64,000 nucleotides of DNA from Lacinutrix himadriensis (GTDB lineage: Bacteria > Bacteroidota > Bacteroidia > Flavobacteriales > Flavobacteriaceae). Shown piece after piece: positions 26,259 through 34,448 of the stretch (positions are counted from its first letter, which is position 1; each line of letters starts with the position of its first letter). The notes beneath the pieces were generated by a model. It saw only the letters and a list, made by a program, of their open reading frames with translations, was not told the DNA's origin and ran no database searches. Where the stretch lies: assembly GCF_001418105.1 (NCBI RefSeq), contig NZ_LIQI01000022.1:868001-932000 (forward strand), read 5' to 3'. The position numbers and the translations under genes were made by a program.

Positions 26259-26654
26259 ATGAAAAAAGATATTGACATCCCAAAAGTCGAAGGTGTTTAC
26301 CTTGCAGTTGTAAATGAATACAACGATATTTATAAAACCCAAGATTGGAACGCGTATATCATTAATGATAAAGAGGTAGATCTAGAAATGGTACTTATTG
26401 TTACTAGTGGCTATTCGGAAGATAAAATGACTTCTATTTTTAGAAAAAAACTAGACAAGTTACCTAAGAAAAGCTATGCTAAAATAGAATTAATGCAGGA
26501 AGATTTATTTGCTATAAATAATCAATTTAAAGTCACTTTTTTTGAAGGGAATACCATGTTTGACAAAACATATACGTTTAGAAAAAACACCATTAATTTA
26601 AAAGCTTTGCAAGCAGTTCCTTTAATGGAAGCAAAAGGTGTTTTGGTAAAGTAA
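26259..26654 (+). CDS. Conserved hypothetical protein
   Basis: A 131-residue soluble protein with no signal peptide and no motif I can name. It reads like a small alpha/beta fold: VYLAVVNEYNDIYKTQDWNAYIINDKEVDLEMVLIVTSGYSEDKMTSIFRKKLDKLP. Similar short proteins are widespread in Flavobacteriia, function unknown. It has its own -7 element directly upstream and appears to be a single gene between tetR and the Crp/Fnr regulator. Confidence 0.72.
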   Translation: MKKDIDIPKVEGVYLAVVNEYNDIYKTQDWNAYIINDKEVDLEMVLIVTSGYSEDKMTSIFRKKLDKLPKKSYAKIELMQEDLFAINNQFKVTFFEGNTMFDKTYTFRKNTINLKALQAVPLMEAKGVLVK

Positions 26655-26703
26655 ATTATTTGAATACTTTTACATAAGGTTTTCATTGAAATCTATTAGA
26701 AGT

Positions 26704-27285
26704 ATGCAAAACAACCAGTTAATTCAATACTTAGAAGCTTTTGGAGCTTTAACCCCTGATGATAAATTGTGTTTATCAGAAAACGTTAGCGTTAAAACAT
26801 ATAAAACCGGAGACGTATTTTTACAAGCTGGAAAAATAGCGAATCAAGTTGGCTTTATCACCGAAGGCGTATTTCGGTATTTTTTCTATGATGGTCAAGG
26901 CAACGAGATTACTTCTTATTTCATGTCCGAAAACCAATTTGTAACCAACGTTACTAGTTTTAATGAATATTCATTTAGCTCCGGAAGTATTGCAGCAGAA
27001 ACCGATTGTGTTGTTTTAATGATCGATAGACAAGCCTGGGAGTTATTTGTTACAGAAATACCAAGTTGGAATGCTATTATTGCAAAAATCACCTCTAAAG
27101 TGCTGCTTGAAAAAACAAATTTTCAACGCCAATTAATAAATCAAGATGCAAAATCTTCTTATTTAAGTTTATTAAAAACAAATCCATCTATTATAAATAG
27201 AGTGCCTCAAACACACATTGCTTCCTTTTTAGGAATCACAAAATTCTCGTTAAGCAGAATTCGAAAACAAATAGTGGACGAATAG
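26704..27285 (+). CDS. Crp/Fnr family transcriptional regulator
   Basis: A 193-residue protein: cyclic-nucleotide-binding-type beta barrel (VKTYKTGDVFLQAGKIANQVGFITEGVFRYFFYD at about 28-62), a long helix, and a C-terminal helix-turn-helix (THIASFLGITKFSLSRIRKQI). I chose ATG 26704; a TTG at 26686 is also in frame. There are no cysteines for an Fe-S cluster, and the cAMP-binding glutamate/arginine pair is not evident, so the effector is unknown. The alpha/beta hydrolase gene follows by 75 bases and may be a target. Confidence 0.88.
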   Translation: MQNNQLIQYLEAFGALTPDDKLCLSENVSVKTYKTGDVFLQAGKIANQVGFITEGVFRYFFYDGQGNEITSYFMSENQFVTNVTSFNEYSFSSGSIAAETDCVVLMIDRQAWELFVTEIPSWNAIIAKITSKVLLEKTNFQRQLINQDAKSSYLSLLKTNPSIINRVPQTHIASFLGITKFSLSRIRKQIVDE

Positions 27286-27360
27286 TATTTGTTGTCAAAT
27301 GGCAACGCGCAGCCATTGTATCCTGCCGATATTTGTATCCTAATACTTAATAAAACTATT

Positions 27361-28293
27361 ATGAAAAGGATATTAAAAATAGTTGGAGGTCTTTTTGCGC
27401 TTCTTGTGGTTGGTATCGGAGTTATTTATTTTTTCTTTCCTGAAAAAATAGTAGATTTTACCTATTCGCAAAATGCAAGTAAAGCACATTTAACAGCCAA
27501 AACAATAACTGTAAATGGGTACAATACGCACTATTATACAAACAATAATAAAACAGCAAAAGACACCTTAATATTGCTTCATGGTCTTGGCGATGATAAA
27601 AATAGCTTTGTACAATCAGCTACCTTTTTAACGAAGGATTATTATTTAATTATCCCAGATCTGTTGGCTTCTGGAGAGAACAAAAAAGAATCTTCTTTAG
27701 ACTTAAGTATTAAAGGGCAAGTCGATTTTTTAAATCGGTTTTTAAACCATTTAAAAGTCAAAAACTTTAATCTAGCAGGGAATTCCATGGGCGGGCATGT
27801 TGCTGCTGCTTATGCTGTTGCGTATCCAGATGCGGTAACATCGCTAGTGCTTCTAAATGCGCCAGGATTGAAATTAGATGATCACGTAGTGTATTCGGGT
27901 TTTGGTAGTATTTTAAAAAATGATGCCGATTTAAACACCGTTTTGTCTCGAGTGTTTTATAAAGTACCAGAATTACCTGGGCCGATTAAAAAAATGTACA
28001 TCTCACAAATAAATGATAGTCGCGATTTTTTAAATAATAACATTATTCCGCAAATAAAAAACGGACAATATTTTGATTTACAAGATCAAATAAGCCAGAT
28101 TAAAGCTCCAACTTTAATCCTTTGGGGAAAACACGATGCCGTTGTAAAGTTTAATGTAGCAGAGCGATATAACAGAGATATCTTGCTATCTGAAATAGAA
28201 ATTTTAGAAAACGCTTCCCATTCGCCACAATTAGAAGTACCAGAAGTTGTAGCAATAAGTATTAATGATTTTATCCAAAAAAAAGTAAAGTAA
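27361..28293 (+). CDS. Alpha/beta hydrolase, membrane-anchored
   Basis: A 310-residue protein starting at ATG 27361: one N-terminal membrane helix (residues 6-27), then an alpha/beta hydrolase fold. Oxyanion region LILLHGLGDDKNSF, nucleophile elbow AGNSMGGHVAA (Ser), acid in ILWGKHDAVV (Asp) and histidine in ENASHSPQLE. It is close to the esterase/lipase group that acts on acyl chains. The stop overlaps the next start by one base, so the downstream NTF2-like gene is co-translated. Confidence 0.88.
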   Translation: MKRILKIVGGLFALLVVGIGVIYFFFPEKIVDFTYSQNASKAHLTAKTITVNGYNTHYYTNNNKTAKDTLILLHGLGDDKNSFVQSATFLTKDYYLIIPDLLASGENKKESSLDLSIKGQVDFLNRFLNHLKVKNFNLAGNSMGGHVAAAYAVAYPDAVTSLVLLNAPGLKLDDHVVYSGFGSILKNDADLNTVLSRVFYKVPELPGPIKKMYISQINDSRDFLNNNIIPQIKNGQYFDLQDQISQIKAPTLILWGKHDAVVKFNVAERYNRDILLSEIEILENASHSPQLEVPEVVAISINDFIQKKVK

Positions 28294-29135
28294 TGAAAGC
28301 AACAGTACCAACAACTAGAGAGCAACATATAGCAAAAGTGCAATTATACAGATGGTATCAATTGTACGAAAGAGCCATAAATGAACAGCGTATTGCTAAT
28401 CAATTAGATCTTTTAGAGGAAGATGTCTATATGAAATCTGCCGCAGGTGAAATGCGAGGAAAAGTGAATTACCCAGAAAGACTTACGGTTTATAAAGGAT
28501 GGAAAAACGCACATCATGTAGAGCATGTAAACATTACGACTTCGGAAAAAGGATTGCACTTGGAAGCAGATTTACGTTATCAAAATATACTTCCCGATGG
28601 CGTGAAGGCAAGCTACACGATACATTATAATACCGAAATGGTTAAAGGTGAAGGCTATTTACCAAAATTTTCATCTATAGAAATAATTCCTAGAGGAGAA
28701 ACAAACGAGGTTTTTGAAGATGCGTATCCTACCAATAGAGTAAAATCTTTAATGTATTATTGGATTGCATCCATGGAAAATTTAGATGGCAATGTAACGC
28801 CTTTTAAAGAAGTGCTAGCAGATGATTTTGTGTTGAATTTTTCTACGTCAAGTACAATTACTTCTATTTTAGATTTAGAGAAATGGCTAAACGGAACACC
28901 GAAGCAGTTATCGAATAGCGAACATTATCCGAAGCATTTTGAAGTCAAACAAATTATGGAAAACGAATACGAAATGACGGTAGTTTTCGACTGGAAAGGA
29001 AAAACGAAAGCTGGTAAAAACTTAGAAGGTACCACAAAGCATACTTGGTATATTATAGATAATCCAAACGATAGATTTGCTAAAATTTTAAAGGTAGATG
29101 TGGTGCAAACCAATCCTTTTAAGGAAGTAAATTAA
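28293..29135 (+). CDS. NTF2/SnoaL-like protein, two tandem domains
   Basis: A 280-residue soluble protein. Two halves share the pattern of small NTF2-like (SnoaL) domains: residues 15-130 (WYQLYERAINEQRIANQLDLLEEDVYMKS) and 150-275 (YYWIASMENLDGNVTPFKEVLADDFVLNFS). Similar proteins are annotated as hypothetical or polyketide-cyclase-like. No signal peptide is visible. It overlaps the hydrolase stop codon by one base, suggesting a joint function, possibly successive steps on one substrate. The exact reaction is unknown. Confidence 0.7.
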   Translation: MKATVPTTREQHIAKVQLYRWYQLYERAINEQRIANQLDLLEEDVYMKSAAGEMRGKVNYPERLTVYKGWKNAHHVEHVNITTSEKGLHLEADLRYQNILPDGVKASYTIHYNTEMVKGEGYLPKFSSIEIIPRGETNEVFEDAYPTNRVKSLMYYWIASMENLDGNVTPFKEVLADDFVLNFSTSSTITSILDLEKWLNGTPKQLSNSEHYPKHFEVKQIMENEYEMTVVFDWKGKTKAGKNLEGTTKHTWYIIDNPNDRFAKILKVDVVQTNPFKEVN

Positions 29136-29182
29136 GTTTCTATAAAACCCTTCCGTCTTTTATTTTCTTAGGAAAATAAAAT

Positions 29183-29311
29183 CCATCTTCCCTTGAAAAA
29201 AGGGAAGGAATTAGATGGTATTGCAAATCGGGATGGAGATGTATTTAATCCTTTAGTTTTACCTAGGAATTGAAAGAAACTCTCCTCCTTTTTTCAAGGA
29301 AGACGAGGTGG
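29183..29311. repeat. Inverted pair of purine-rich intergenic elements
   Basis: The left arm CTTCCCTTGAAAAAAGGGAA (29186-29205) recurs inverted as CTCCTTTTTTCAAGGAAGAC on the right (about 29285-29304). The spacer has no gene. Such arms are common in intergenic repeats of Flavobacteriia. The gap 29136-29522 therefore holds this element and the GGGCGTT-family copy that follows it, and nothing else that I can identify. Confidence 0.45.
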
Positions 29312-29370
29312 TTTTTATATTTAAACACACACACACTATTTTATGTACAGAAAATGCAATTAGCAAGCAA

Positions 29371-29469
29371 GTGCGTTAGCGATTGCAGTGACATCCTTTT
29401 GCTTTTTTGCAAAAGATATAACGGAAAGCGCGACCATTTGTAGCTTTTTCAGCGAAAGATGGTAACGCC
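29371..29469 (-). repeat. Dispersed intergenic repeat, copy 2 of the GGGCGTT family (inverted)
   Basis: Read on the minus strand it starts GGCGTTACCATC, has a hairpin-like centre (GCTGAAAAAGC), then TTATATCTTTTG...CAAAAGGATG, and ends CAATCGCTAACGCAC. The ends match copy 1 at 15566-15643, and the ATATCTTTT...AAAAGGATG core matches copy 3 at 48962-49121. Confidence 0.65.
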
Positions 29470-29522
29470 AAAATAACCTAGATAAAATGTAATAATTTTT
29501 TTGTTTTAATCCAGCTTATCCG

Positions 29523-30506
29523 TCAGTTTTTGAAACACTTTTTTAGCGTCTTACCTTCATATAAAATCTCGTAAACCGCATTTATAATTGGTAGTTGTGT
29601 TTTCTTTTTATTTTTTTCGTTTAGTACATGTGCCGATTTTGTAGCGTAATAGCCTTCTGCAATCATGCTCATTTCCATTTGCGCAGATTTTACGGTGTAA
29701 CCTTTACCAATCATGTTTCCAAACATTCTATTTCTTGAAAAAACAGAATAACCGGTAACTAATAAATCGCCTAAATACGCCGAGTTATTAATGTTGCGTT
29801 TCATTTTGTGCATTTTCTTGATAAAGCGTTTCATTTCACGAATGGCATTACTCATTAGTACACTTTGAAAATTATCACCATAACCTAAACCATGGGCAAT
29901 TCCGGCTGCAATGGCGTAAATATTTTTAAGCATTGCAGCGTATTCTGTACCAATGACATCATCGCTAATTTTGGTTTTAATATAATCGCTAGACAATGCG
30001 TCTGCTATGCATTGCGCTTTTACAGCGTCTATACAAGAAATGGTTAAATAGGATAAACGTTCTAAGGCAACTTCTTCGGCATGGCAAGGACCAGAAATTA
30101 CAGCAATATTATCTAATGGAATTTTATATACATCATGTAAATGCTCGCCAACTAGTTTTCCGGTTTCTGGGATGATCCCTTTTACTGCAGAGACCACAAT
30201 TTTATCTTGAATATTATAGGTTAGCTTTTCTAATTCCGAATGCATAAAAGCAGAAGGTATAACAAAAATGAGTACGTCTGCATAGGCAGCCATTTCATTG
30301 ATGTCATTCGAGAGTTTTAACTGCTCGGTATGAAACTCTACAGAACTTAAATAACTTGGGTTGTGCTGCTCTTTTAATAGATGTTCTTTAATATAAACGC
30401 TTCGCATATACCAACCAATTTCTTGTTGGTTTTCACATAGCATTTTTACAATTGCAGTAGCCCAACTTCCGCTACCAAAAACAGCATATTTTAAAGGTTT
30501 GCTCAT
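29523..30506 (-). CDS. gpsA: NAD(P)H-dependent glycerol-3-phosphate dehydrogenase
   Basis: Reduces dihydroxyacetone phosphate to sn-glycerol 3-phosphate for phospholipid synthesis. 327 residues from ATG 30506 (MSKPLKYAVFG); the in-frame ATG at 30539 would add an unusual lysine-rich tail. The Rossmann motif GSGSWATAIVKML is at about 11-23; VVSAVKGIIPETG and GPCHAEEVA are typical, and the catalytic lysine lies in AAMLKNIYAIAAGIAHGLGYGDN. Transcribed alone. Nothing unusual. Confidence 0.95.
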   Translation of the reverse strand: MSKPLKYAVFGSGSWATAIVKMLCENQQEIGWYMRSVYIKEHLLKEQHNPSYLSSVEFHTEQLKLSNDINEMAAYADVLIFVIPSAFMHSELEKLTYNIQDKIVVSAVKGIIPETGKLVGEHLHDVYKIPLDNIAVISGPCHAEEVALERLSYLTISCIDAVKAQCIADALSSDYIKTKISDDVIGTEYAAMLKNIYAIAAGIAHGLGYGDNFQSVLMSNAIREMKRFIKKMHKMKRNINNSAYLGDLLVTGYSVFSRNRMFGNMIGKGYTVKSAQMEMSMIAEGYYATKSAHVLNEKNKKKTQLPIINAVYEILYEGKTLKKCFKN

Positions 30507-30621
30507 TAAAAATATTTTCTTTTTTAATTTCCGTGACAACGGAAACCGTAATTATTAGAATTTCAAAAATAAGCAAAATATCAATCATATTAAATAGTTG
30601 ATTGCTAATTAGTTGTGTTTT

Positions 30622-30638
30622 TTGGCACAAGTTTTGAA
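30622..30638 (+). promoter_or_regulatory. Candidate sigma-54-type promoter upstream of the lipoprotein gene
   Basis: TTGGCAC, 5 bases, then TTGAA, in the spacing of the -24/-12 elements. The -12 element lacks the usual GC. The same arrangement precedes the BON-LysM gene at 31722-31738. Confidence 0.4.
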
Positions 30639-30671
30639 TACCCAAAAGTATTAACTTTAAAACGAACGATT

Positions 30672-31634
30672 ATGAAAACGACAAAACTACTTTCGGTATT
30701 TGCTATTATAGCATTATTATTTACCTCGTGTTATCATGAAGATGTTTACGTAGATGATTACAATAGCAATTATAATAATCCAGCACCAACAATTTCTATA
30801 AACCAATTATTGAATTCTTACGAGTTGTGGTATGTAGATATTAATCAAACCATAGGATATGGGGAAACCCGTTTTTTACAAACAGCCTTTACCATATCTT
30901 TTAGAAACGGATTGCTTTATGCGAACAATAACTTAGTAGGGATTGGTAGCCAAGGAAATGGTTTTGGAATTCCTGTTGGTTATTATGATGCATATAATAT
31001 GATTTTAGATGTAGATCATGATATAGATGGTTTTGAAACTTTTGATGTGTATAAAATAGACTATAATACTATTGAATTGTATAACCCATATAATGATACC
31101 TCGTATTTTTTACATGGTTACCAAAGAGCAAGTTTTGACTATGACTTTGTTTTTTATGATAACATTCATTATTTCATGCAAGAATATGAAGCTTGGGAGA
31201 AAACATATACAAGCAACTATGGCGCTTTAAACGAATTTGATAATGAAAACTACATGCAGTTTTTAGCTGGTGGAAATGGATCTACTTTTAGAAGCTCACA
31301 AGATGCTACAGGAATGAATATTAATAATTTGTATTGGGATTACTCTGGGATTTATGGCATTGGTGATGTAAACGGAAATCTATACAAAAAAACATTAACA
31401 TTAGATTATGATTACTTTGACAATGAGTTTTTTGAATTGAGCGTTATTAATGATAGTACCATAGAATTGTTTCACAATGCATCTGGAACCTTATATGAAT
31501 TTAAAGGAAGAGGTTATATACAGTATTTAAAAACAGGTACAACAACAGATAAAACAAAATCTAGTGCAGAAAAGAAACGTGTACAACGTGCTGTGAAAAA
31601 AGAAAATACAAGAGAGAATACACGTGTGAAATAG
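30672..31634 (+). CDS. Lipoprotein of unknown function
   Basis: A 320-residue lipoprotein starting at ATG 30672: signal peptide with lipobox LLFTSC (Cys20). The mature part is rich in Tyr, Asn and Asp and has two similar halves of about 110 residues (NQLLNSYELWYVDINQT... and QEYAWEKTY-like IHYFMQEYEAWEKTYTSNYG), which suggests an internal duplication. The C-terminus is basic (KKRVQRAVKKENTRENTRVK), which is odd for a lipoprotein. No family that I can name. A terminator follows at 31673. Confidence 0.75.
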   Translation: MKTTKLLSVFAIIALLFTSCYHEDVYVDDYNSNYNNPAPTISINQLLNSYELWYVDINQTIGYGETRFLQTAFTISFRNGLLYANNNLVGIGSQGNGFGIPVGYYDAYNMILDVDHDIDGFETFDVYKIDYNTIELYNPYNDTSYFLHGYQRASFDYDFVFYDNIHYFMQEYEAWEKTYTSNYGALNEFDNENYMQFLAGGNGSTFRSSQDATGMNINNLYWDYSGIYGIGDVNGNLYKKTLTLDYDYFDNEFFELSVINDSTIELFHNASGTLYEFKGRGYIQYLKTGTTTDKTKSSAEKKRVQRAVKKENTRENTRVK

Positions 31635-31672
31635 AGAGCACACATTACAATTTTGGTTGGTTAGTTAATCGA

Positions 31673-31706
31673 GAAACCGTTTAAAAAGAAATTTTTAAGC
31701 GGTTTC
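31673..31706 (+). terminator. Intrinsic terminator after the lipoprotein gene
   Basis: Stem GAAACCGTTTAAAAA and TTTTTAAGCGGTTTC (one G-U pair) around a 4-base loop, followed by ACTTTTTAT. Confidence 0.85.
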
Positions 31707-31721
31707 ACTTTTTATAAAATT

Positions 31722-31738
31722 TTGGCACATTAGTTGTT
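31722..31738 (+). promoter_or_regulatory. Candidate sigma-54-type promoter upstream of the BON-LysM gene
   Basis: TTGGCAC, 5 bases, TTGTT, with exactly the same spacing as the site at 30622-30638. The start codon lies about 75 bases downstream. Confidence 0.4.
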
Positions 31739-31811
31739 AACATTAATAGTAGTTAGGAACTATTTTTTTAACTTTACAATTATTAACAAAAAATTAAACA
31801 CAAAAAACATT

Positions 31812-32309
31812 ATGGGATTATTTTCATTTATTAAAAATGCAGGAGCAAAAGTTTTCGGAATTGGAAAAACAACGGAAGAAGAAGCAGCAGAAAAATTAGC
31901 AGCAGCAAATGCAGAAGAGTTAAAAGAAGAAGCATTAGTTGCTAGAAGATTAGAAACAACCATTGGAGATTTAGATCTTCAAGTAGAAGATTTAAATATA
32001 TTTATTGATGATGACGCTGCAACCATTTCTGGTATGGCACATGATCAAGCAACAAGAGAAAAAGTAATATTAGTAGTAGGAAACTCTAACGGTATTGCAA
32101 CAGTAGATGATAAAATGACGGTTGAGGTTGTAGAGCCAGTAGCGCAATTTCATACCGTAGTAAGTGGTGATACTTTAGGTAAAATTGCAAAAACATATTA
32201 TGGTAATGCAATGAAATACCCGGTTATTTTTGAAGCTAACAAACCAATGTTAGAGCATCCTGATAAAATTTACCCAGGTCAAGTATTACGTATTCCTGCT
32301 TTAGACTAA
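31812..32309 (+). CDS. BON-LysM protein, Kbp (YgaU)-like
   Basis: 165 residues from ATG 31812 (MGLFSFIKNAGAKVFGIG). An Ala/Glu-rich N-terminal segment is followed by a BON domain (about 50-105, with AATISGMAHDQATREKVILVVGNSNGIATVDDKM) and a C-terminal LysM domain (about 112-163, FHTVVSGDTLGKIAKTYYGNAMKYPVIFEAN). That order and the size match E. coli Kbp, a potassium-binding protein. There is no signal peptide, also as in Kbp. It is a single gene between two terminators. Confidence 0.9.
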   Translation: MGLFSFIKNAGAKVFGIGKTTEEEAAEKLAAANAEELKEEALVARRLETTIGDLDLQVEDLNIFIDDDAATISGMAHDQATREKVILVVGNSNGIATVDDKMTVEVVEPVAQFHTVVSGDTLGKIAKTYYGNAMKYPVIFEANKPMLEHPDKIYPGQVLRIPALD

Positions 32310-32331
32310 GTTCTATAATAGTATATAAATT

Positions 32332-32362
32332 AAAAAGCCAACGCATTGCGTTGGCTTTTTTT
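32332..32362. terminator. Terminator after the BON-LysM gene, possibly bidirectional
   Basis: AAAAAGCCAACGC-ATT-GCGTTGGCTTTTT, a perfect stem with A and T tails. It faces the leftward gene that ends at 32383. Confidence 0.92.
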
Positions 32363-32382
32363 ATGCGTTGTTGTAAAACGTT

Positions 32383-33060
32383 TCATTCCGTTTTCAGTAA
32401 TATAAGTTTTTCAAATTCAAATATTTTATCGACTAGATTTTCAGTGGTTATTTTTTTGAATTGATTAATAAAAAGTTCAATTTCTTGACTCGTTTTTTTT
32501 CTTATTGTTAGAGGGAAATTTTCATTTATTGTTAAATTAAATGGAAGTTCGTTTTTTGAAATTTTGAAATGAGCAAAATTATCAAACATTGTATTATAAT
32601 TAATTCTACCATTGTTAGATTTTATATCATTTATATATCCAACATCTTCATCATATTTTTTAGCTATATAAGATTTGAAAATAATTTTAACTTCGATAGA
32701 ATCTGATTTATATTCTGTTTTTGTTTCTTTGATTGAAATACTATCAATAGGATGATTCGGTTTAATGAATTCCAATTTGAGTTTGTTGTTCTTAAATGAA
32801 TATATGCCAGAACCATGCTCGTTTATTATATAACTTGGACCATCTAAAACTTTTTTAATTTTTTTTATTTTTCGTTCTTCCATCGTTGTATATGGAGAAG
32901 AAACATGATAAGATACGAATCCAAATTTTTTATTTTTCAGCAGTGTTACGTAACCTAATTTGTTTTCAGTGAGATAAGTTCCTAATTCTATTTTTTCTTG
33001 ACTGTAGAAATGTATAGAGCTATAGAATATTACAAGTATCATTAATGTTAATTTTCCCAT
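32383..33060 (-). CDS. Hypothetical secreted protein
   Basis: A 225-residue protein with a signal peptide (residues 1-21, ending HFYSQ). The mature part is rich in Lys, Ile and Asn, with no domain that I recognise (LGTYLTENKLGYVTLLKNKKFGFVSYHVSSPY suggests a repeated beta pattern). Its A+T content is higher than that of the neighbouring genes, and it lies in the accessory patch beside nadD, so it may be acquired. A -7 element (33065-33072) ends 4 bases before the ATG. Confidence 0.65.
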   Translation of the reverse strand: MGKLTLMILVIFYSSIHFYSQEKIELGTYLTENKLGYVTLLKNKKFGFVSYHVSSPYTTMEERKIKKIKKVLDGPSYIINEHGSGIYSFKNNKLKLEFIKPNHPIDSISIKETKTEYKSDSIEVKIIFKSYIAKKYDEDVGYINDIKSNNGRINYNTMFDNFAHFKISKNELPFNLTINENFPLTIRKKTSQEIELFINQFKKITTENLVDKIFEFEKLILLKTE

Positions 33061-33064
33061 GTTC

Positions 33065-33072
33065 CAAATATA
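33065..33072 (-). promoter_or_regulatory. -7 promoter element giving a probable leaderless transcript
   Basis: TATATTTG on the minus strand, ending 4 bases before the ATG at 33060, the same arrangement as at 26247. Confidence 0.5.
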
Positions 33073-33252
33073 AATGCTTTGAAGGAATTTCTAAATTACA
33101 AATGATTGAGTTTGCCTTTGGTTTGAGTGAAATGGTCTTTTGGTTTAGTCAAATGTTTTACAGCATACAGTGAATATGCTTCCGTTTTAATGCGTTATAT
33201 TCGAAGTTAAACGAAGGTAGTTGAAATTTTTTAGAAAGTCAATTAGGTGGAT

Positions 33253-33340
33253 TACCTATAAAAATTCATTTCATCCAAATACTCCCAAACATGTTCTGGT
33301 AACATGGGTTTGATCATTCCTGCGAAGGCAGGAATCTATA
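33253..33340. repeat. Duplicate of the nadD 3' end, copy A, with hairpin tail
   Basis: On the minus strand it encodes KPMLPEHVWEYLDEMNFYR and a stop, the same as the last residues of NadD at 34449. The segment is followed by ATTCCTGCGAAGGCAGGAAT, a perfect hairpin with a GAAG loop. Copy B is at 34179-34265 and the genuine gene end at 34450-34511. The gap 33073-33387 contains this copy and otherwise only low-complexity sequence. Confidence 0.85.
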
Positions 33341-33387
33341 ATAGTTATCCCCTTTTTTTAATCTGAATAAAGAGGGATTAAATAAAA

Positions 33388-34118
33388 TTATTCTTGATAG
33401 GTATAAATAACAGACCTAATATCTCCATTTGGTAGAACTTCTTGCGTTGTTATAGGAACCCATTAGTGTTGTATGTATGTGCTAAAGTAGCATTAAAAGA
33501 ACCACTTTTGGATATAATATTATTGGTTGTATTTGTAGGAGGAACTAAAGCAAACACATGGAATGTTTTATTAAATTCTTGATTTTGATAAGCTGCATAA
33601 AGTGGGTTATTCCTATTGTCATAGGTGTAAGTGGTTAATGAAGTGCCATTTTCAATACTTAAAACATTTCCACTACTATCATTTGTGTAATTTTTTTCTG
33701 ATAGAAAGATACTTCCATCATAGTATTTACTTTGTATTAGTTGTGAATTGCTATCGTAAATAAGTACTATGTTGGTATCCGAATTTGAAAAGGTAATAGA
33801 TGTTATTAATCCGTTAGTGTATTGGTATTCTCTAAATGATCCATCACTTAAGTTTTCTTTCCATATTTGCCCTTCGTCATTATAAGAATACCTTACGAAT
33901 GTTGTGGTATTGTCAATTCCAGAATTAATTTCAGAAAGGTTACCGGAATCATTATAGGTATATGAATTATATACTACATCCGTTTCTCCTGAAGCAGTAA
34001 AAGTAGTTTCTGTTTTTATTAGCTTACCTAAAGGGACATTATTTTGTGATGTTTCAGAATCGTCAGAATTACAGGAAAATTGAAATGCAATTAATGCAAA
34101 TAGTATGATTTTTTTCAT
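33388..34118 (-). pseudogene. YD-repeat-like lipoprotein, frameshifted near its 3' end
   Basis: The intact frame runs from 34118 to a stop at 33450 and gives 222 residues: lipobox IAFQFSC (Cys16), then short repeats such as YNSYTYNDSGNLSEI, VRYSYNDEGQIWKE and TYTYDNRNNPLYAA, as in YD/RHS-like proteins. After HTYNTNGF the frame breaks. Shifting by one base (near 33457) opens PITTQEVLPNGDIRSVIYTY and a natural stop at 33388, so one base is missing from a T run on the coding strand. The protein would be about 243 residues. The gene lies between copies A and B of the nadD 3' end. Confidence 0.75.
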
Positions 34119-34178
34119 TTAACAATTAAGGTATTAAGGATTTTAAATATTTAAAAAATCCGTGTATATAAATTCATC

Positions 34179-34265
34179 TACCTATAAAAATTCATTTCAT
34201 CCAAATACTCCCAAACATGTTCTGGTAGCATAGGTTTGATCATTCCTGCGAAAGCAGGAATCTAT
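34179..34265. repeat. Duplicate of the nadD 3' end, copy B, with hairpin tail
   Basis: Same content as copy A, with a few differences: TAG replaces TAA as the stop on the minus strand, and GCATAGG replaces ACATGGG. The tail hairpin ATTCCTGCGAAAGCAGGAAT is conserved. It separates the YD-repeat lipoprotein from a small decayed lipoprotein gene. Confidence 0.85.
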
Positions 34266-34279
34266 CTATATAAATTTAA

Positions 34280-34442
34280 TTACCAATCTGGTTTATATAG
34301 AAGATGTACTTTAGGAATACTCTTTTTAATATATGTACTAATACTTCCTCCACCTCTTGGAGATTCTTTTGTTTTTTGTAGGAAAGCAACTTGAAATAGA
34401 AGTAAGTGTAATTATGAAAAATAAGAATTTAAGGAAATTCAT
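34280..34442 (-). pseudogene. Small lipoprotein gene, frameshifted
   Basis: ATG at 34442 opens MNFLKFLFFIITLTSISSC, a good lipoprotein signal with Cys19, but the frame ends soon after. The adjacent frame continues as KESPRGGGSISTYIKKSIPK and ends VHLLYKPDW before TAA at 34280. The switch lies in an A-rich stretch (ACAAAAAACAAAAG on the coding strand). It sits between copy B and the genuine nadD end. Whether it is a decayed gene or a sequencing error cannot be decided here. Confidence 0.5.
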
Positions 34443-34448
34443 ATTTTA

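Noticed and set aside
33253-33340. A small gene encoding the 21-residue nadD-like peptide in copies A and B
   Set aside because: The sequence is a copy of the nadD 3' end with no promoter of its own; it is better explained as a duplication.
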